Assembly (NCBI GenBank): GCA_021826485.1
Contig: JAKAZX010000118.1
Location: 1-9,993, forward strand
DNA: 9,993 nucleotides
Source: Pseudomonadota bacterium
Lineage (GTDB): Bacteria; Pseudomonadota; Alphaproteobacteria; Acetobacterales; Acetobacteraceae
Reading direction: 5' to 3'
Shown: piece after piece, positions 1-5,721 of the stretch
Layout: the number at the start of each line of letters is the position of its first letter
How positions within the stretch are numbered: position 1 is the first letter of the stretch
Notes under the pieces: model-generated
What the model saw: the letters and a program-made list of their open reading frames with translations, nothing else
What the model was told of the DNA's origin: nothing
The model's database searches: none
Translations under genes and position numbers: made by a program

Positions 1-158
1 ACCATCTGTCGAACCAGGCTCTGGCGCCCGATTCCGCCCAGTCGCGCCGCCACGCCGGGCCGATCATCCTGGAGCCGGACGGCAGCATCACCGGCCGGGC
101 GGATGTCGATGACGATACCGACCTGACGCTGCTCGCGGCGCCGGCCCGGCCGGGCTGA
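1..158 (+). CDS. C-terminal end of an unidentified protein (5' partial)
   Basis: An open frame enters from the left edge (first complete codon at position 3) and stops at TGA 156-158, giving the last 51 residues. A short hydrophobic strand followed by an acidic turn (GPIILEPDGS) precedes an Asp-rich segment (DVDDDTD) and an Ala/Pro-rich end. A strand, then 'PDG', then an acidic patch resembles the C-terminal edge of nitrilase-superfamily amidohydrolases. This is too little to assign a family, so I leave it unidentified. Codon use (G/C at third positions) supports real coding. It converges with the minus-strand dipeptidase homologue, with only 16 bases between the two stops. Confidence 0.55.
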   Translation, partial: HLSNQALAPDSAQSRRHAGPIILEPDGSITGRADVDDDTDLTLLAAPARPG

Positions 159-174
159 GCGGCGCCCCTGCGCG

Positions 175-1143
175 TCAGGCGCCGAACACTGTGCGATAGA
201 TGCGCAGCCAGTTGCCGTGCGTGATCTTGGCAACCTCCTCGGCATTGAAGCCGGCGCGGCCGAGCGCGGCGGTGAGTGCGCCGATGCCCTCCACCGATTG
301 CAGCCACTCGGCCTTCGGCACGATTACCGGGCCGCCCGGCCGGCCCGCGCCCGAATCCTCGCCGCGCGTCCAGCGGCCGCGGCGCATCCAGTCATAGTCG
401 GCCAGGGTGAAATTGTGGCTGTAATCGGTGCCGACGCCGACATGGTCGATGCCCATTAAATCCACCGTGCGCTTGACGAGTTCGCACCACGCATCCACCG
501 AACTGCAGTAATGGTCGCCGGTGATGTTGCGATAGGCCGCGCAGCCCAGAACGCCGCCGTTGTCGCGCAGCGCCCGCAACACGTCGTCGGGCTTGTTGCG
601 GGCATGCGGCACCACCGACTGCGCATTGGCATGCGTGATCGCCACCGGCTTCTCGGACGCGCGGATCGCGTCCAGCGAGGTGCGGTTGCCGACATGCGAC
701 AGGTCGATCAGCACGCCGCAGCGGTTCATCTCCTTCACCGCCTGATGGCCGAAGCGGGCCAGCCCGGAATCGTTCGGCTCATAGCAACTGCCGCCGATCG
801 CGTTCTGATTGTTGTAGGTGAGCTGGATGACGCGCACGCCCATGTCGGCGAACAGCTCGACGAAGCGGATTCGCCCGCCGAGCAGCTCGGAATTCTGCGA
901 CCCGAGCAGCAGCGCCATGCGGTTGTCCGCCCGCGCCGCCTCGATGTCGGCGGCGGTGCGGGCGATGCGGACGATATCGGCGTTGTCCCGCTCCAGGTCG
1001 CGATAATGCGCGATCTTGTCCATGGTCTCGACGGGGCCTTCCCAGAATCCGGCCGTCACCGTCACGCAACCCACATCGCCCCGTCGCAGCGCCTGGAAAA
1101 CGTCGCGCGAGAAATACTCGCACTGCAATCCGTCGATGATCAT
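175..1143 (-). CDS. Peptidase M19 (membrane dipeptidase) family protein lacking the N-terminal HxD metal motif
   Basis: 322 residues from ATG 1141-1143. This start is chosen because AAGGAAG lies five bases upstream; an upstream ATG at 1182 has no such site and adds a non-conserved 13-residue leader. M19 enzymes are TIM-barrel dipeptidases that usually bind two zinc ions. Seen here are the family's later landmarks: DLSH (His150), ITH (His171), ARNKPDD (Arg182) and the GTD near the barrel end (Asp240). The canonical N-terminal DGHxD is replaced by DGLQC (Leu6, Cys8), and the usual bridging Glu segment reads GSQN (about 81-84). As I recall, a similar DGL/QN subfamily occurs beside glycine-betaine/dimethylglycine catabolic genes in Pseudomonas, so the enzyme may not be a classical dipeptidase. 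No signal peptide is seen, so it is probably cytoplasmic. The nearby importer and lyase on the same strand suggest a catabolic role, but three small exported-protein genes lie between. Confidence 0.88.
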   Translation of the reverse strand: MIIDGLQCEYFSRDVFQALRRGDVGCVTVTAGFWEGPVETMDKIAHYRDLERDNADIVRIARTAADIEAARADNRMALLLGSQNSELLGGRIRFVELFADMGVRVIQLTYNNQNAIGGSCYEPNDSGLARFGHQAVKEMNRCGVLIDLSHVGNRTSLDAIRASEKPVAITHANAQSVVPHARNKPDDVLRALRDNGGVLGCAAYRNITGDHYCSSVDAWCELVKRTVDLMGIDHVGVGTDYSHNFTLADYDWMRRGRWTRGEDSGAGRPGGPVIVPKAEWLQSVEGIGALTAALGRAGFNAEEVAKITHGNWLRIYRTVFGA

Positions 1144-1265
1144 GCCTGCTTCCTTCCCATGCTGCGGGGCGCGACCGAACACGGGCCTGCCGCTTGCGCC
1201 GCCATATAGCGCCGCAACCGGGCCTTGCGGAAGTCCAACGGACGGCGCCGTGGCGCCGGCGGGCG
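1144..1265. other. Intergenic region between small lipoprotein and M19 gene
   Basis: These 122 bases have no convincing gene. Next to the lipoprotein stop is a GC-rich self-complementary stretch containing ACGGCGCCGT (a perfect 10-base palindrome) and repeated GGCGCC. It could act as a weak hairpin on the minus transcript but has no T-run. A TATATG on the minus strand near 1203-1208 is the only AT-rich spot and a possible -10 element for the M19 gene. I could not pair it with a convincing -35. Confidence 0.3.
1149..1155 (-). promoter_or_regulatory. Ribosome binding site deciding the M19 start
   Basis: AAGGAAG on the minus strand ends five bases before the ATG at 1141-1143. It supports this internal start over the upstream ATG at 1182. 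Confidence 0.65.
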
Positions 1266-1625
1266 CTAATAGGGGATGATCGTGCTCGGGTGGGTCAGCG
1301 CCGACTGGATGTAATAGAGGGCGTCATCCCATCGGCCCATGTCCACGGATTGCCGCGCCCGCGCAATTTCCCGGATGGCTTCGGCGTCGTCATAGCCTTC
1401 CGGCACGCCATAGGTGGAGTTCACACCGCCCCACGCCTGTTCGGCCTGGTCGAGCGCGGAAACGGTCGCCGCGGCGTCGCGGTGCTGCGCGGCGGTCAAT
1501 GCGTGCTCCAGGTAGGTATGCGGCAGCTTCGCCTCCTGGGCGGGGTCCAGCGTACACGCCGCGATCGCCAGGGCCACGGCGAGGGCCGCTGTCCGGCGCA
1601 GCGTGAAGCTCATGCGCGAGCGCAT
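1266..1625 (-). CDS. Small putative lipoprotein, divergent third member of the tandem exported-protein family
   Basis: 119 residues from ATG 1623-1625, chosen because GGGAGA lies nine bases upstream. An internal ATG at 1611-1613 is a weaker alternative, and the open frame reaching 1832 has no signal at its far end. An Arg-containing N-terminus, a hydrophobic core and the lipobox IAAC (Cys24) predict a lipid-anchored periplasmic protein. The mature part aligns by eye with the two paralogues upstream on the same strand: YL..A near residues 38-42, QAE near 60-62, a spacer, then AIREIARARQSVD (83-95) and SALTHPS (108-114), against VIREMARAREAVQ and DAMAHPS. The segment GRWDDALYYIQSAL (97-110) has the look of a TPR second helix. 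No enzymatic motif is seen. The function is unknown; a periplasmic adaptor or stress protein would be a guess. Confidence 0.72.
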   Translation of the reverse strand: MRSRMSFTLRRTAALAVALAIAACTLDPAQEAKLPHTYLEHALTAAQHRDAAATVSALDQAEQAWGGVNSTYGVPEGYDDAEAIREIARARQSVDMGRWDDALYYIQSALTHPSTIIPY

Positions 1626-1634
1626 CTGCTGGTA

Positions 1635-1640
1635 TCTCCC
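1635..1640 (-). promoter_or_regulatory. Ribosome binding site deciding the lipoprotein start
   Basis: GGGAGA on the minus strand lies nine bases before the ATG at 1623-1625. It supports translation of the full lipoprotein signal sequence rather than starting from the longer open frame. Confidence 0.5.
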
Positions 1641-1653
1641 TGTCCCCCGGGTT

Positions 1654-1672
1654 CCGCTGCCGGGCGCAGCGG
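1654..1672. repeat. 7-bp stem-loop upstream of the lipoprotein gene
   Basis: CCGCTGC (1654-1660) and GCAGCGG (1666-1672) are perfect inverted arms around a five-base loop. It lies in the probable 5' leader of the minus-strand lipoprotein gene. A run of T does not follow on either strand, so a role as leader structure or Rho-independent terminator is unproven. Confidence 0.35.
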
Positions 1673-1897
1673 CGGCATCGCCATCCTGCGGTCCTGCACC
1701 GGCCGTCGCGTGCGGCGTGGTGAGCCTATGCGAAACGGGGATCGCAGACGGGCATGGCGGTTCCGGCCCGTCCGCGGTGCGCAATCGCGCCTGGCGGCAC
1801 ATTCCGGCGGACAGCCTGACAATCCCGACCACGACACCGTCTCCGGCATCCGATGATCACGTCAGATTGTGTGCTGTCCGCGTTAGTCAATCCTGGT

Positions 1898-1935
1898 CTG
1901 CCGGCCAGTCCGGCATGCTGCGTCCTGGCCGGCAG
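1898..1935 (-). terminator. Perfect 11-bp inverted repeat, possible terminator hairpin (copy 1)
   Basis: CTGCCGGCCAG (1898-1908) and CTGGCCGGCAG (1925-1935) form a perfect 11-bp stem with a 16-base loop that contains GCATGC. It begins 26 bases past the stop codon of the minus-strand gene at 1962-2324. The strong GC stem fits transcript termination or 3'-end protection. No U-tract follows, so it is not a textbook intrinsic terminator. An identical stem occurs at 2423-2460. Confidence 0.5.
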
Positions 1936-1961
1936 CCCGAAGGCACGATGCGGCAGAGGGA

Positions 1962-2324
1962 CTATTGCTGCGTGCCGTTGGCGTTGGTGGAGGCGCTCGG
2001 ATGCGCCATCGCGTCACTGAGGTAGGTGTCGGCCTGCTTCCAGTGATGCATCTGCACCGCTTCGCGGGCCCGCGCCATCTCGCGGATCACCGCGGGTTCG
2101 GCCTTGCCCACGTCGCGGGCGCCGCGATCCTCGTCGGCGACGCCGCTCTTCAGCAGTTCGTTCTCGGCGTTGTTGATGGCCGTCAGCGCGGTCATCGTAC
2201 GGTGCTGCTGCACCGCCTGCCGCGCCTGGCTCAGGTATTGTTCGGGTGTCATGCCCTGGGCGAATGCCTGCCCGGCAATCATCAGGCCGACAGCGGCCGC
2301 GCCGGCGAACAGCGTCTTGCGCAT
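1962..2324 (-). CDS. Small Sec-exported helical protein, paralogue 1
   Basis: 120 residues from ATG 2322-2324, with AGAGGAGA (2331-2338) six bases upstream. A typical Sec signal peptide is visible: MRK, a hydrophobic core, and AFA-Q cleavage after about residue 22. The mature protein is polar and helix-forming, with no Cys. Two halves resemble each other at an offset of 52 residues: AR-x-AVQ-x-H at 34-41 and 86-93, with Ala46/Ala98 and Ala53/Ala105 also matching. This suggests a TPR-like repeated helical hairpin. The halves are linked by an acidic/basic segment (about 60-76), and the C-terminus is a polar tail of Asn/Thr/Gln. It differs from the neighbouring paralogue by four substitutions (V12F, I16M, E82Q, D99E) before the tail. 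I do not recognise the family and see no catalytic motif. Location is the periplasm or outside the cell. Confidence 0.82.
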   Translation of the reverse strand: MRKTLFAGAAAVGLMIAGQAFAQGMTPEQYLSQARQAVQQHRTMTALTAINNAENELLKSGVADEDRGARDVGKAEPAVIREMARAREAVQMHHWKQADTYLSDAMAHPSASTNANGTQQ

Positions 2325-2361
2325 CCGACATCTCCTCTGTTTGTCATTCGCGACATGGTCA

Positions 2362-2375
2362 CGCGCGAACGCGCG
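2362..2375. promoter_or_regulatory. GC-rich palindrome CGCGCGAACGCGCG, copy 1
   Basis: Six-base inverted arms flank a central AA, exactly 38 bases upstream of the start codon of the 1962-2324 gene. The same element lies at the same distance before the paralogue (2917-2930) and a variant lies at 2967-2980. Position and symmetry fit a regulator-binding site or a 5'-leader hairpin. The low complexity of alternating CG limits certainty. Confidence 0.4.
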
Positions 2376-2422
2376 ATTCCAGGATTAAAGATTGTATGCT
2401 GTCCGCGCTAATCAATCCTGGG

Positions 2423-2460
2423 CTGCCGGCCAGACCGCCATGCTGCGTCCTGGCCGGCAG
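2423..2460 (-). terminator. Perfect 11-bp inverted repeat, possible terminator hairpin (copy 2)
   Basis: CTGCCGGCCAG (2423-2433) and CTGGCCGGCAG (2450-2460) surround a 16-base loop, 26 bases past the stop codon of the 2487-2879 gene. Both stem arms are identical to those at 1898-1935 while the loop has changed at a few positions. That suggests the stem is selected. No T-run follows. Confidence 0.5.
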
Positions 2461-2486
2461 CCCGAAGGCACGGTCCGGCGGAGGGC

Positions 2487-2879
2487 CTATTGCTGCTGTG
2501 AGCCGACGGTGCCGGTGCTTCCCGCCGCGCCGTTGGTGGCGGAGGAGGCGCTGGGATGCGCCATCGCGTCACTGAGGTAGGTTTCGGCCTGCTTCCAGTG
2601 ATGCATCTGCACCGCCTCGCGGGCCCGCGCCATCTGGCGGATCACTGCGGGTTCGGCCTTGCCCACGTCGCGGGCGCCACGATCCTCGTCGGCGACGCCG
2701 CTCTTCAGCAGCTCGTTCTCGGCGTTGTTGATGGCCGTCAGCGCGGTCATCGTGCGATGCTGCTGCACCGCCTGCCGGGCCTGGCTCAGGTATTGTTCGG
2801 GCGTCATGCCCTGGGCGAATGCCTGCCCGGCCATCATCAGGCCGAAAGCGGCCGCGCCGGCGAATAGGGTTTTGCGCAT
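2487..2879 (-). CDS. Small Sec-exported helical protein, paralogue 2
   Basis: 130 residues from ATG 2877-2879, with the same AGAGGAGA ribosome binding site six bases upstream. It has the same Sec signal peptide (AFA-Q cleavage after about residue 22) and the same internally repeated helical body as its neighbour. Residues 17-81 are identical between the two. The C-terminal tail is longer and Gly/Ser/Thr/Gln-rich (about 111-130), so divergence is concentrated in a probably disordered end. Most base differences in the body are synonymous, which points to purifying selection or gene conversion after a recent duplication. It lies 150 bases downstream of the lyase gene on the same strand, separated by palindromic elements, so it probably has its own promoter. 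Function unknown; product probably periplasmic. Confidence 0.82.
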   Translation of the reverse strand: MRKTLFAGAAAFGLMMAGQAFAQGMTPEQYLSQARQAVQQHRTMTALTAINNAENELLKSGVADEDRGARDVGKAEPAVIRQMARAREAVQMHHWKQAETYLSDAMAHPSASSATNGAAGSTGTVGSQQQ

Positions 2880-2916
2880 CCGACATCTCCTCTGTCTGTC
2901 ACTAGCGACACGGTCG

Positions 2917-2930
2917 CGCGCGAACGCGCG
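2917..2930. promoter_or_regulatory. GC-rich palindrome CGCGCGAACGCGCG, copy 2
   Basis: This 14-base element is identical to that at 2362-2375 and lies at the same distance (38 bases) from the start codon of its gene. It was carried along by the duplication. Confidence 0.4.
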
Positions 2931-2966
2931 ATTCCGGCCATGTCAGCGCGGCGGCACCGTCATGGT

Positions 2967-2980
2967 TGCGCGAACGCGCA
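2967..2980. promoter_or_regulatory. Third palindrome TGCGCGAACGCGCA, outside the duplicated unit
   Basis: The core GCGCGAACGCGC recurs exactly 50 bases from copy 2, just outside the similarity boundary at about 2935. Its flanking T and A are themselves complementary. Because it is not inside the duplicated block, it supports a real recurring site rather than a passenger of duplication. Confidence 0.4.
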
Positions 2981-3017
2981 GTCACGCTGTCGATTTGTCG
3001 GGGCAGTCAGCCCGAGG

Positions 3018-3033
3018 GTGACCGGAGGGTCAC
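3018..3033 (-). terminator. Short inverted repeat at the stop codon of the lyase gene
   Basis: GTGACC (3018-3023) and GGTCAC (3028-3033) form a six-bp stem with a four-base loop overlapping the stop codon (3030-3032) of the DapA-like gene. It could mark the end of the catabolic operon. It is short and has no T-run, so this is only a possibility. Confidence 0.3.
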
Positions 3034-3926
3034 AGAACCCCGGCGGCACGCAACCCCTCGATCGCCGCGCGCAGGGCGGCCATCGTGGCTTCCTCCGGCG
3101 GGCGGAGCGGGCGGAGGACCGGGCCGACCGGCTGGCCGATCATGGCCATGGCCTGCTTCAGCGGCCCGGGATTCACCTCGGCAAACAGGGCGCCGAGCAG
3201 GGGCAGCAGAAGGCGCTGGGCGGCGATTGCCTCCGCCAGCCTGCCGCCGGACGCCGCCTCGAACATCCGCACCCAGTAGGCCGGCAGCAGGGCGGCGGTG
3301 GCCAGGATGCCGCCCTTGGCGCCCAGCGCCATGTGGGCGGGGAACAGAGTATCCTCCCCGCTCAGCAGGAAGAAGCCGGGCGGCATGCCGGCGGCGACGG
3401 TGTTGAAATGGTGCATGTCGGTATTGCAGGCCTTCATGCCGATGATGGTGCCGTCCTGCGCCAGCCCCAGGATCGTCGCGGCCTCCGTCAGCACCTTGGT
3501 CTTGTAGGGGATGTCGTAGAACACGATCGGGCAGTCCACCTCGGCGCGGAAGGCGCGGACGTATTCGGCGATCCCGGCCTGGCCCGGCTGGACGTAATAG
3601 GGGGCGATCAGCAGCAGGCCGCTGGCGCCGGCGCAGGCGAAATCGCGCCCGGCGGCGACCGCCTCGGCAAAGCCGGGGGACAGCACGCCGGGGATCACCG
3701 GCACGTGCCCGCCGGCCGCCTCCACCGTCACCGCCACCACCCGGGCGCGGGCGGCGGGCGACAGGGCGACGTATTCCCCGGTGCCGCCCAGCGGCACCAG
3801 CCCCTGGCACCCGTTGTCCAGGAAGAACCCGACCAGCCGGCGCAGCGCGGTCTCGTCCGGGCCACCGTCGGCGCCGATCGGGGTGGGAAAGGCCGGCATG
3901 ATTCCGCGCAGGGCAGGGTTCGGCAT
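3030..3926 (-). CDS. Dihydrodipicolinate synthase (DapA) family lyase/aldolase, substrate unknown
   Basis: 298 residues, the usual length of this class I aldolase-fold family. ATG 3924-3926 is chosen because GAGGA (3934-3938) lies seven bases upstream; an ATG at 3960-3962 would overlap the permease gene and lacks a ribosome binding site. Visible family landmarks are the pyruvate-carboxylate-binding GGTGE (47-51, usually GTTGE), YDIPYKT with the catalytic Tyr137, the Schiff-base Lys165 in GMKAC, SGED, and NPGPLKQ. The family covers DHDPS, N-acetylneuraminate lyase, keto-deoxy-sugar-acid aldolases/dehydratases and hydroxyproline-pathway deaminases, all cytoplasmic. Position in a transporter operon, 28 bases after the permease gene, favours a catabolic lyase over lysine biosynthesis. 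The exact substrate cannot be read from these motifs. Confidence 0.9.
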   Translation of the reverse strand: MPNPALRGIMPAFPTPIGADGGPDETALRRLVGFFLDNGCQGLVPLGGTGEYVALSPAARARVVAVTVEAAGGHVPVIPGVLSPGFAEAVAAGRDFACAGASGLLLIAPYYVQPGQAGIAEYVRAFRAEVDCPIVFYDIPYKTKVLTEAATILGLAQDGTIIGMKACNTDMHHFNTVAAGMPPGFFLLSGEDTLFPAHMALGAKGGILATAALLPAYWVRMFEAASGGRLAEAIAAQRLLLPLLGALFAEVNPGPLKQAMAMIGQPVGPVLRPLRPPEEATMAALRAAIEGLRAAGVL

Positions 3927-3954
3927 CGCGTGATCCTCGGGTCGGGGTAAAGGC

Positions 3955-5721
3955 TCAGCCATGCGCCGCGCGGTCGCGGCGGGAGATGAAGCCCGCCAGC
4001 AGCAGCACGGCGGTGATCAGCAGCAGCAGCAGGGTGGAGACCGCGGCCAGCGTCGGATCGACCTGCAGGATGGCGCTGTCCCACATCTGCTTGGGCAGGG
4101 TTGCGCCCAGGCCGCCGGTGACGAACAGGGCGATCGTCAGCTCGTCGAAGGAGGTGACGAAGGCGAACAGGAACCCCGCCACCAGGCCGGCCCGCAGCAG
4201 CGGCAGGGTGACGTGCCAGAGGGTGCGCCGCCGGTTGGCCCCCAGGCTCCAGGCGGCGTTGTCGAGGCGGATGTCATAGCCCTTGAGCACCGCCATGACG
4301 GTGACGACCACATAGGGGATCGCCAGGATGGAATGGCCCAGCACCAGTCCCGCGATGGTCCCCACCATGTCGAGCCGGGCATAGAGGTAGAACAGCGCCA
4401 CGGCGATGATGATGCGCGGCACAATCAGCGGCGACAGCAGCAGCGCCAGCACGGCCGCGTTGCCCCGGCGCAGCCCGCGCACCAGCCCGAAGGCGGCCGG
4501 CACGCCGATCAGCATGGACAGCACCGCCGTCAGCCCCGCGACCTCGAAGGAGCGGACGGTCGCCGCCTGCCAGGTCGCGGAGCCGAGGAACGCCTGGTAC
4601 CAGCGCCAGGAGAAGAGCTGCGGCGGCCAGTCGAGCAGCGGGATGCGGGTGAAGGAGACGGGCACCATCAGCAGGCTGGGCAGCGCCAGGAACCCCAGCA
4701 CCAGCAAGCTGAAGCCGAACAGCACCGGCCGCCGGCCTGGCCGCGGCCGGCGTGCCGGCAGCAGCCGGCCCAGCGCGTCGAAGCCGTGGCCGAGCCCGGC
4801 GAGCACCGCCGTCCCGGCCCGGGCGAGGCGGCCCGGCGGGCGGCTGCCGGCGCTGCCGCCGGTCAGGCTGGACACGCCGAACAGCCGGTCGAACAGCAGG
4901 AAGGCGACCAGCACGGTCGCCACCATCAGCACCGCGAGCGCGCCGGCGAAGTTCCAGTTCAGCAGTTCCTGCACCTGCTGGAGGATGATCTGCGGCAGCA
5001 TGATCTCGTGCGGGCTGCCGAGCAGGGCAGGGGTGATGAAGAAGCCGAGGGCGGATATGAACACCAGCAGCCCGCCCGCGGCGACGCCGGGCAGCGACAG
5101 CGGGAAGTAGATGCGCCAGAACGTGCTGCCGCGCGGCGCCCCCAGCGTCATCGCCGCGCGGGTCAGATCGCCGTCGATCCCCTCCATCACTGCCACCATG
5201 GTGACGACGCAGAGCGGCATGAGCGCGTGCAGCATGCCGACCATCACCGCCGGGAAGGTGAACAGCAGCCGCAGCGGGGATTCGATCAGTCCCAGCCCCT
5301 GCAGCCACTGGTTGAGCACCCCGTTGCGGCCCAGGAGCACGATCCAGGCGAAGGTGCGCACCAGGAAGCTGGTCCAGAACGGCAGCATCACCCAGAAGGT
5401 CAGCCGGGCGCGCAGCCGGTTCCCGCTGGTCGCGATCAGGTAGGCGACCGGATAGCCGAACAGCACGGACAGCAGGGTGGTCCAGCCGGCGCAGCGCAGC
5501 GTGATGCCCAGCACGCGCCAGTACAGCGCCCCGTCCAGCAGCCGCTGATAGTTCGCGGTCGTCCAGCCGCCCGCGGGGCCGCGGGCCTCGACCGACAGCA
5601 GCAGGAACCGGCCGACCGGGTAGACCATCATCACCAGCAGGAACGCGATGGCGGGGAACAGCGGCCAGGGCACCCCCCGCAAACGGCCACGCAGGGCCGC
5701 CAGGCCGGCGGCGCCGGTCAT
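3955..5721 (-). CDS. Fused ABC importer permease (PotB-like and PotC-like domains in one chain)
   Basis: 588 residues, about twice the usual length. The first half (about 15-285) and the second half (about 332-582) each form a complete binding-protein-dependent permease of about six membrane helices. Each has its own EAA coupling loop for the ATPase: EGIDGDLTRAAMTLGAP (180-196) and KGYDIRLDNAAWSLGAN (480-496). A cytoplasmic linker rich in Arg, Gly and Pro (about 287-332) joins them, with no stop or internal frameshift. Normally these are two genes forming a heterodimer in the inner membrane; here stoichiometry is fixed by fusion. The halves resemble the spermidine/putrescine/opine-type importers. 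The start ATG overlaps the stop of the ATPase gene as ATGA (5718-5721), so translation is probably coupled. Confidence 0.92.
   Translation of the reverse strand: MTGAAGLAALRGRLRGVPWPLFPAIAFLLVMMVYPVGRFLLLSVEARGPAGGWTTANYQRLLDGALYWRVLGITLRCAGWTTLLSVLFGYPVAYLIATSGNRLRARLTFWVMLPFWTSFLVRTFAWIVLLGRNGVLNQWLQGLGLIESPLRLLFTFPAVMVGMLHALMPLCVVTMVAVMEGIDGDLTRAAMTLGAPRGSTFWRIYFPLSLPGVAAGGLLVFISALGFFITPALLGSPHEIMLPQIILQQVQELLNWNFAGALAVLMVATVLVAFLLFDRLFGVSSLTGGSAGSRPPGRLARAGTAVLAGLGHGFDALGRLLPARRPRPGRRPVLFGFSLLVLGFLALPSLLMVPVSFTRIPLLDWPPQLFSWRWYQAFLGSATWQAATVRSFEVAGLTAVLSMLIGVPAAFGLVRGLRRGNAAVLALLLSPLIVPRIIIAVALFYLYARLDMVGTIAGLVLGHSILAIPYVVVTVMAVLKGYDIRLDNAAWSLGANRRRTLWHVTLPLLRAGLVAGFLFAFVTSFDELTIALFVTGGLGATLPKQMWDSAILQVDPTLAAVSTLLLLLITAVLLLAGFISRRDRAAHG

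Larger units (their letters stand above)
1626..1961. other. Intergenic region with hairpins; no supported gene
   Basis: This 336-base gap precedes the lipoprotein gene and follows the first Sec-exported paralogue. It holds a stem-loop at 1654-1672 (CCGCTGC, 5-base loop, GCAGCGG) about 30 bases upstream of the lipoprotein start, and the left part of the duplicated unit from about 1864 on, including the 1898-1935 inverted repeat. The open minus-strand frame up to 1832 is an extension of the lipoprotein frame, Arg/Pro-rich, with no signal sequence or ribosome binding site. I see no separate gene here. Confidence 0.4.
1864..2380 (-). repeat. Tandem duplication, unit 1 (small exported protein gene with flanks)
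   Basis: This unit matches 2389-2935 head to tail. Similarity begins at AGATTGT (1864; 2389) and ends at GCGATTCC (2380; 2935). The offset is 525 bases on the left and 555 on the right because the second gene has a 10-codon longer tail. Over the conserved coding part and the start region (about 330 bases) I count about 15 base differences by eye. The duplicated block carries gene, ribosome binding site, upstream palindrome and downstream inverted repeat, so it is a complete transcription-unit-sized copy. Confidence 0.85.
2389..2935 (-). repeat. Tandem duplication, unit 2 (small exported protein gene with flanks)
   Basis: Second, slightly longer copy of the unit at 1864-2380, starting within about nine bases of the end of the first. 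The extra 30 bases fall in the region encoding the C-terminal tail. Strand and gene order are the same, so this is a direct repeat. Confidence 0.85.

Noticed and set aside
511..1209. Plus-strand open frame of 232 codons opposite the M19 gene
   Set aside because: Antisense shadow. The minus strand carries the conserved M19 landmarks in full and a ribosome binding site.
1626..1832. N-terminal extension of the lipoprotein frame up to ATG 1832
   Set aside because: The extension is Arg/Pro-rich, lies in front of a clear lipoprotein signal sequence, and has no ribosome binding site. A signal sequence 70 residues into a protein would not make sense.
2350..2382. GGAAT element upstream of paralogue 1 as an EcfG-type (general stress) sigma -35 site
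   Set aside because: The expected GGAAC and the CGTT partner at 16-17 bases are not both present in either copy, and the conserved sequence is better explained by the palindrome.
1864..2935. Insertion sequence or miniature transposon as the source of the repeated unit
   Set aside because: No transposase, no terminal inverted repeats at the unit borders and no target-site duplication are visible. The copies are simply adjacent direct repeats.
3030..3926. Assignment of the lyase as true DapA of lysine biosynthesis
   Set aside because: The family fold and catalytic residues fit many enzymes. The transporter-operon context and variant GGTGE and YDIPYKT motifs argue for a catabolic relative, so I withhold the gene symbol.
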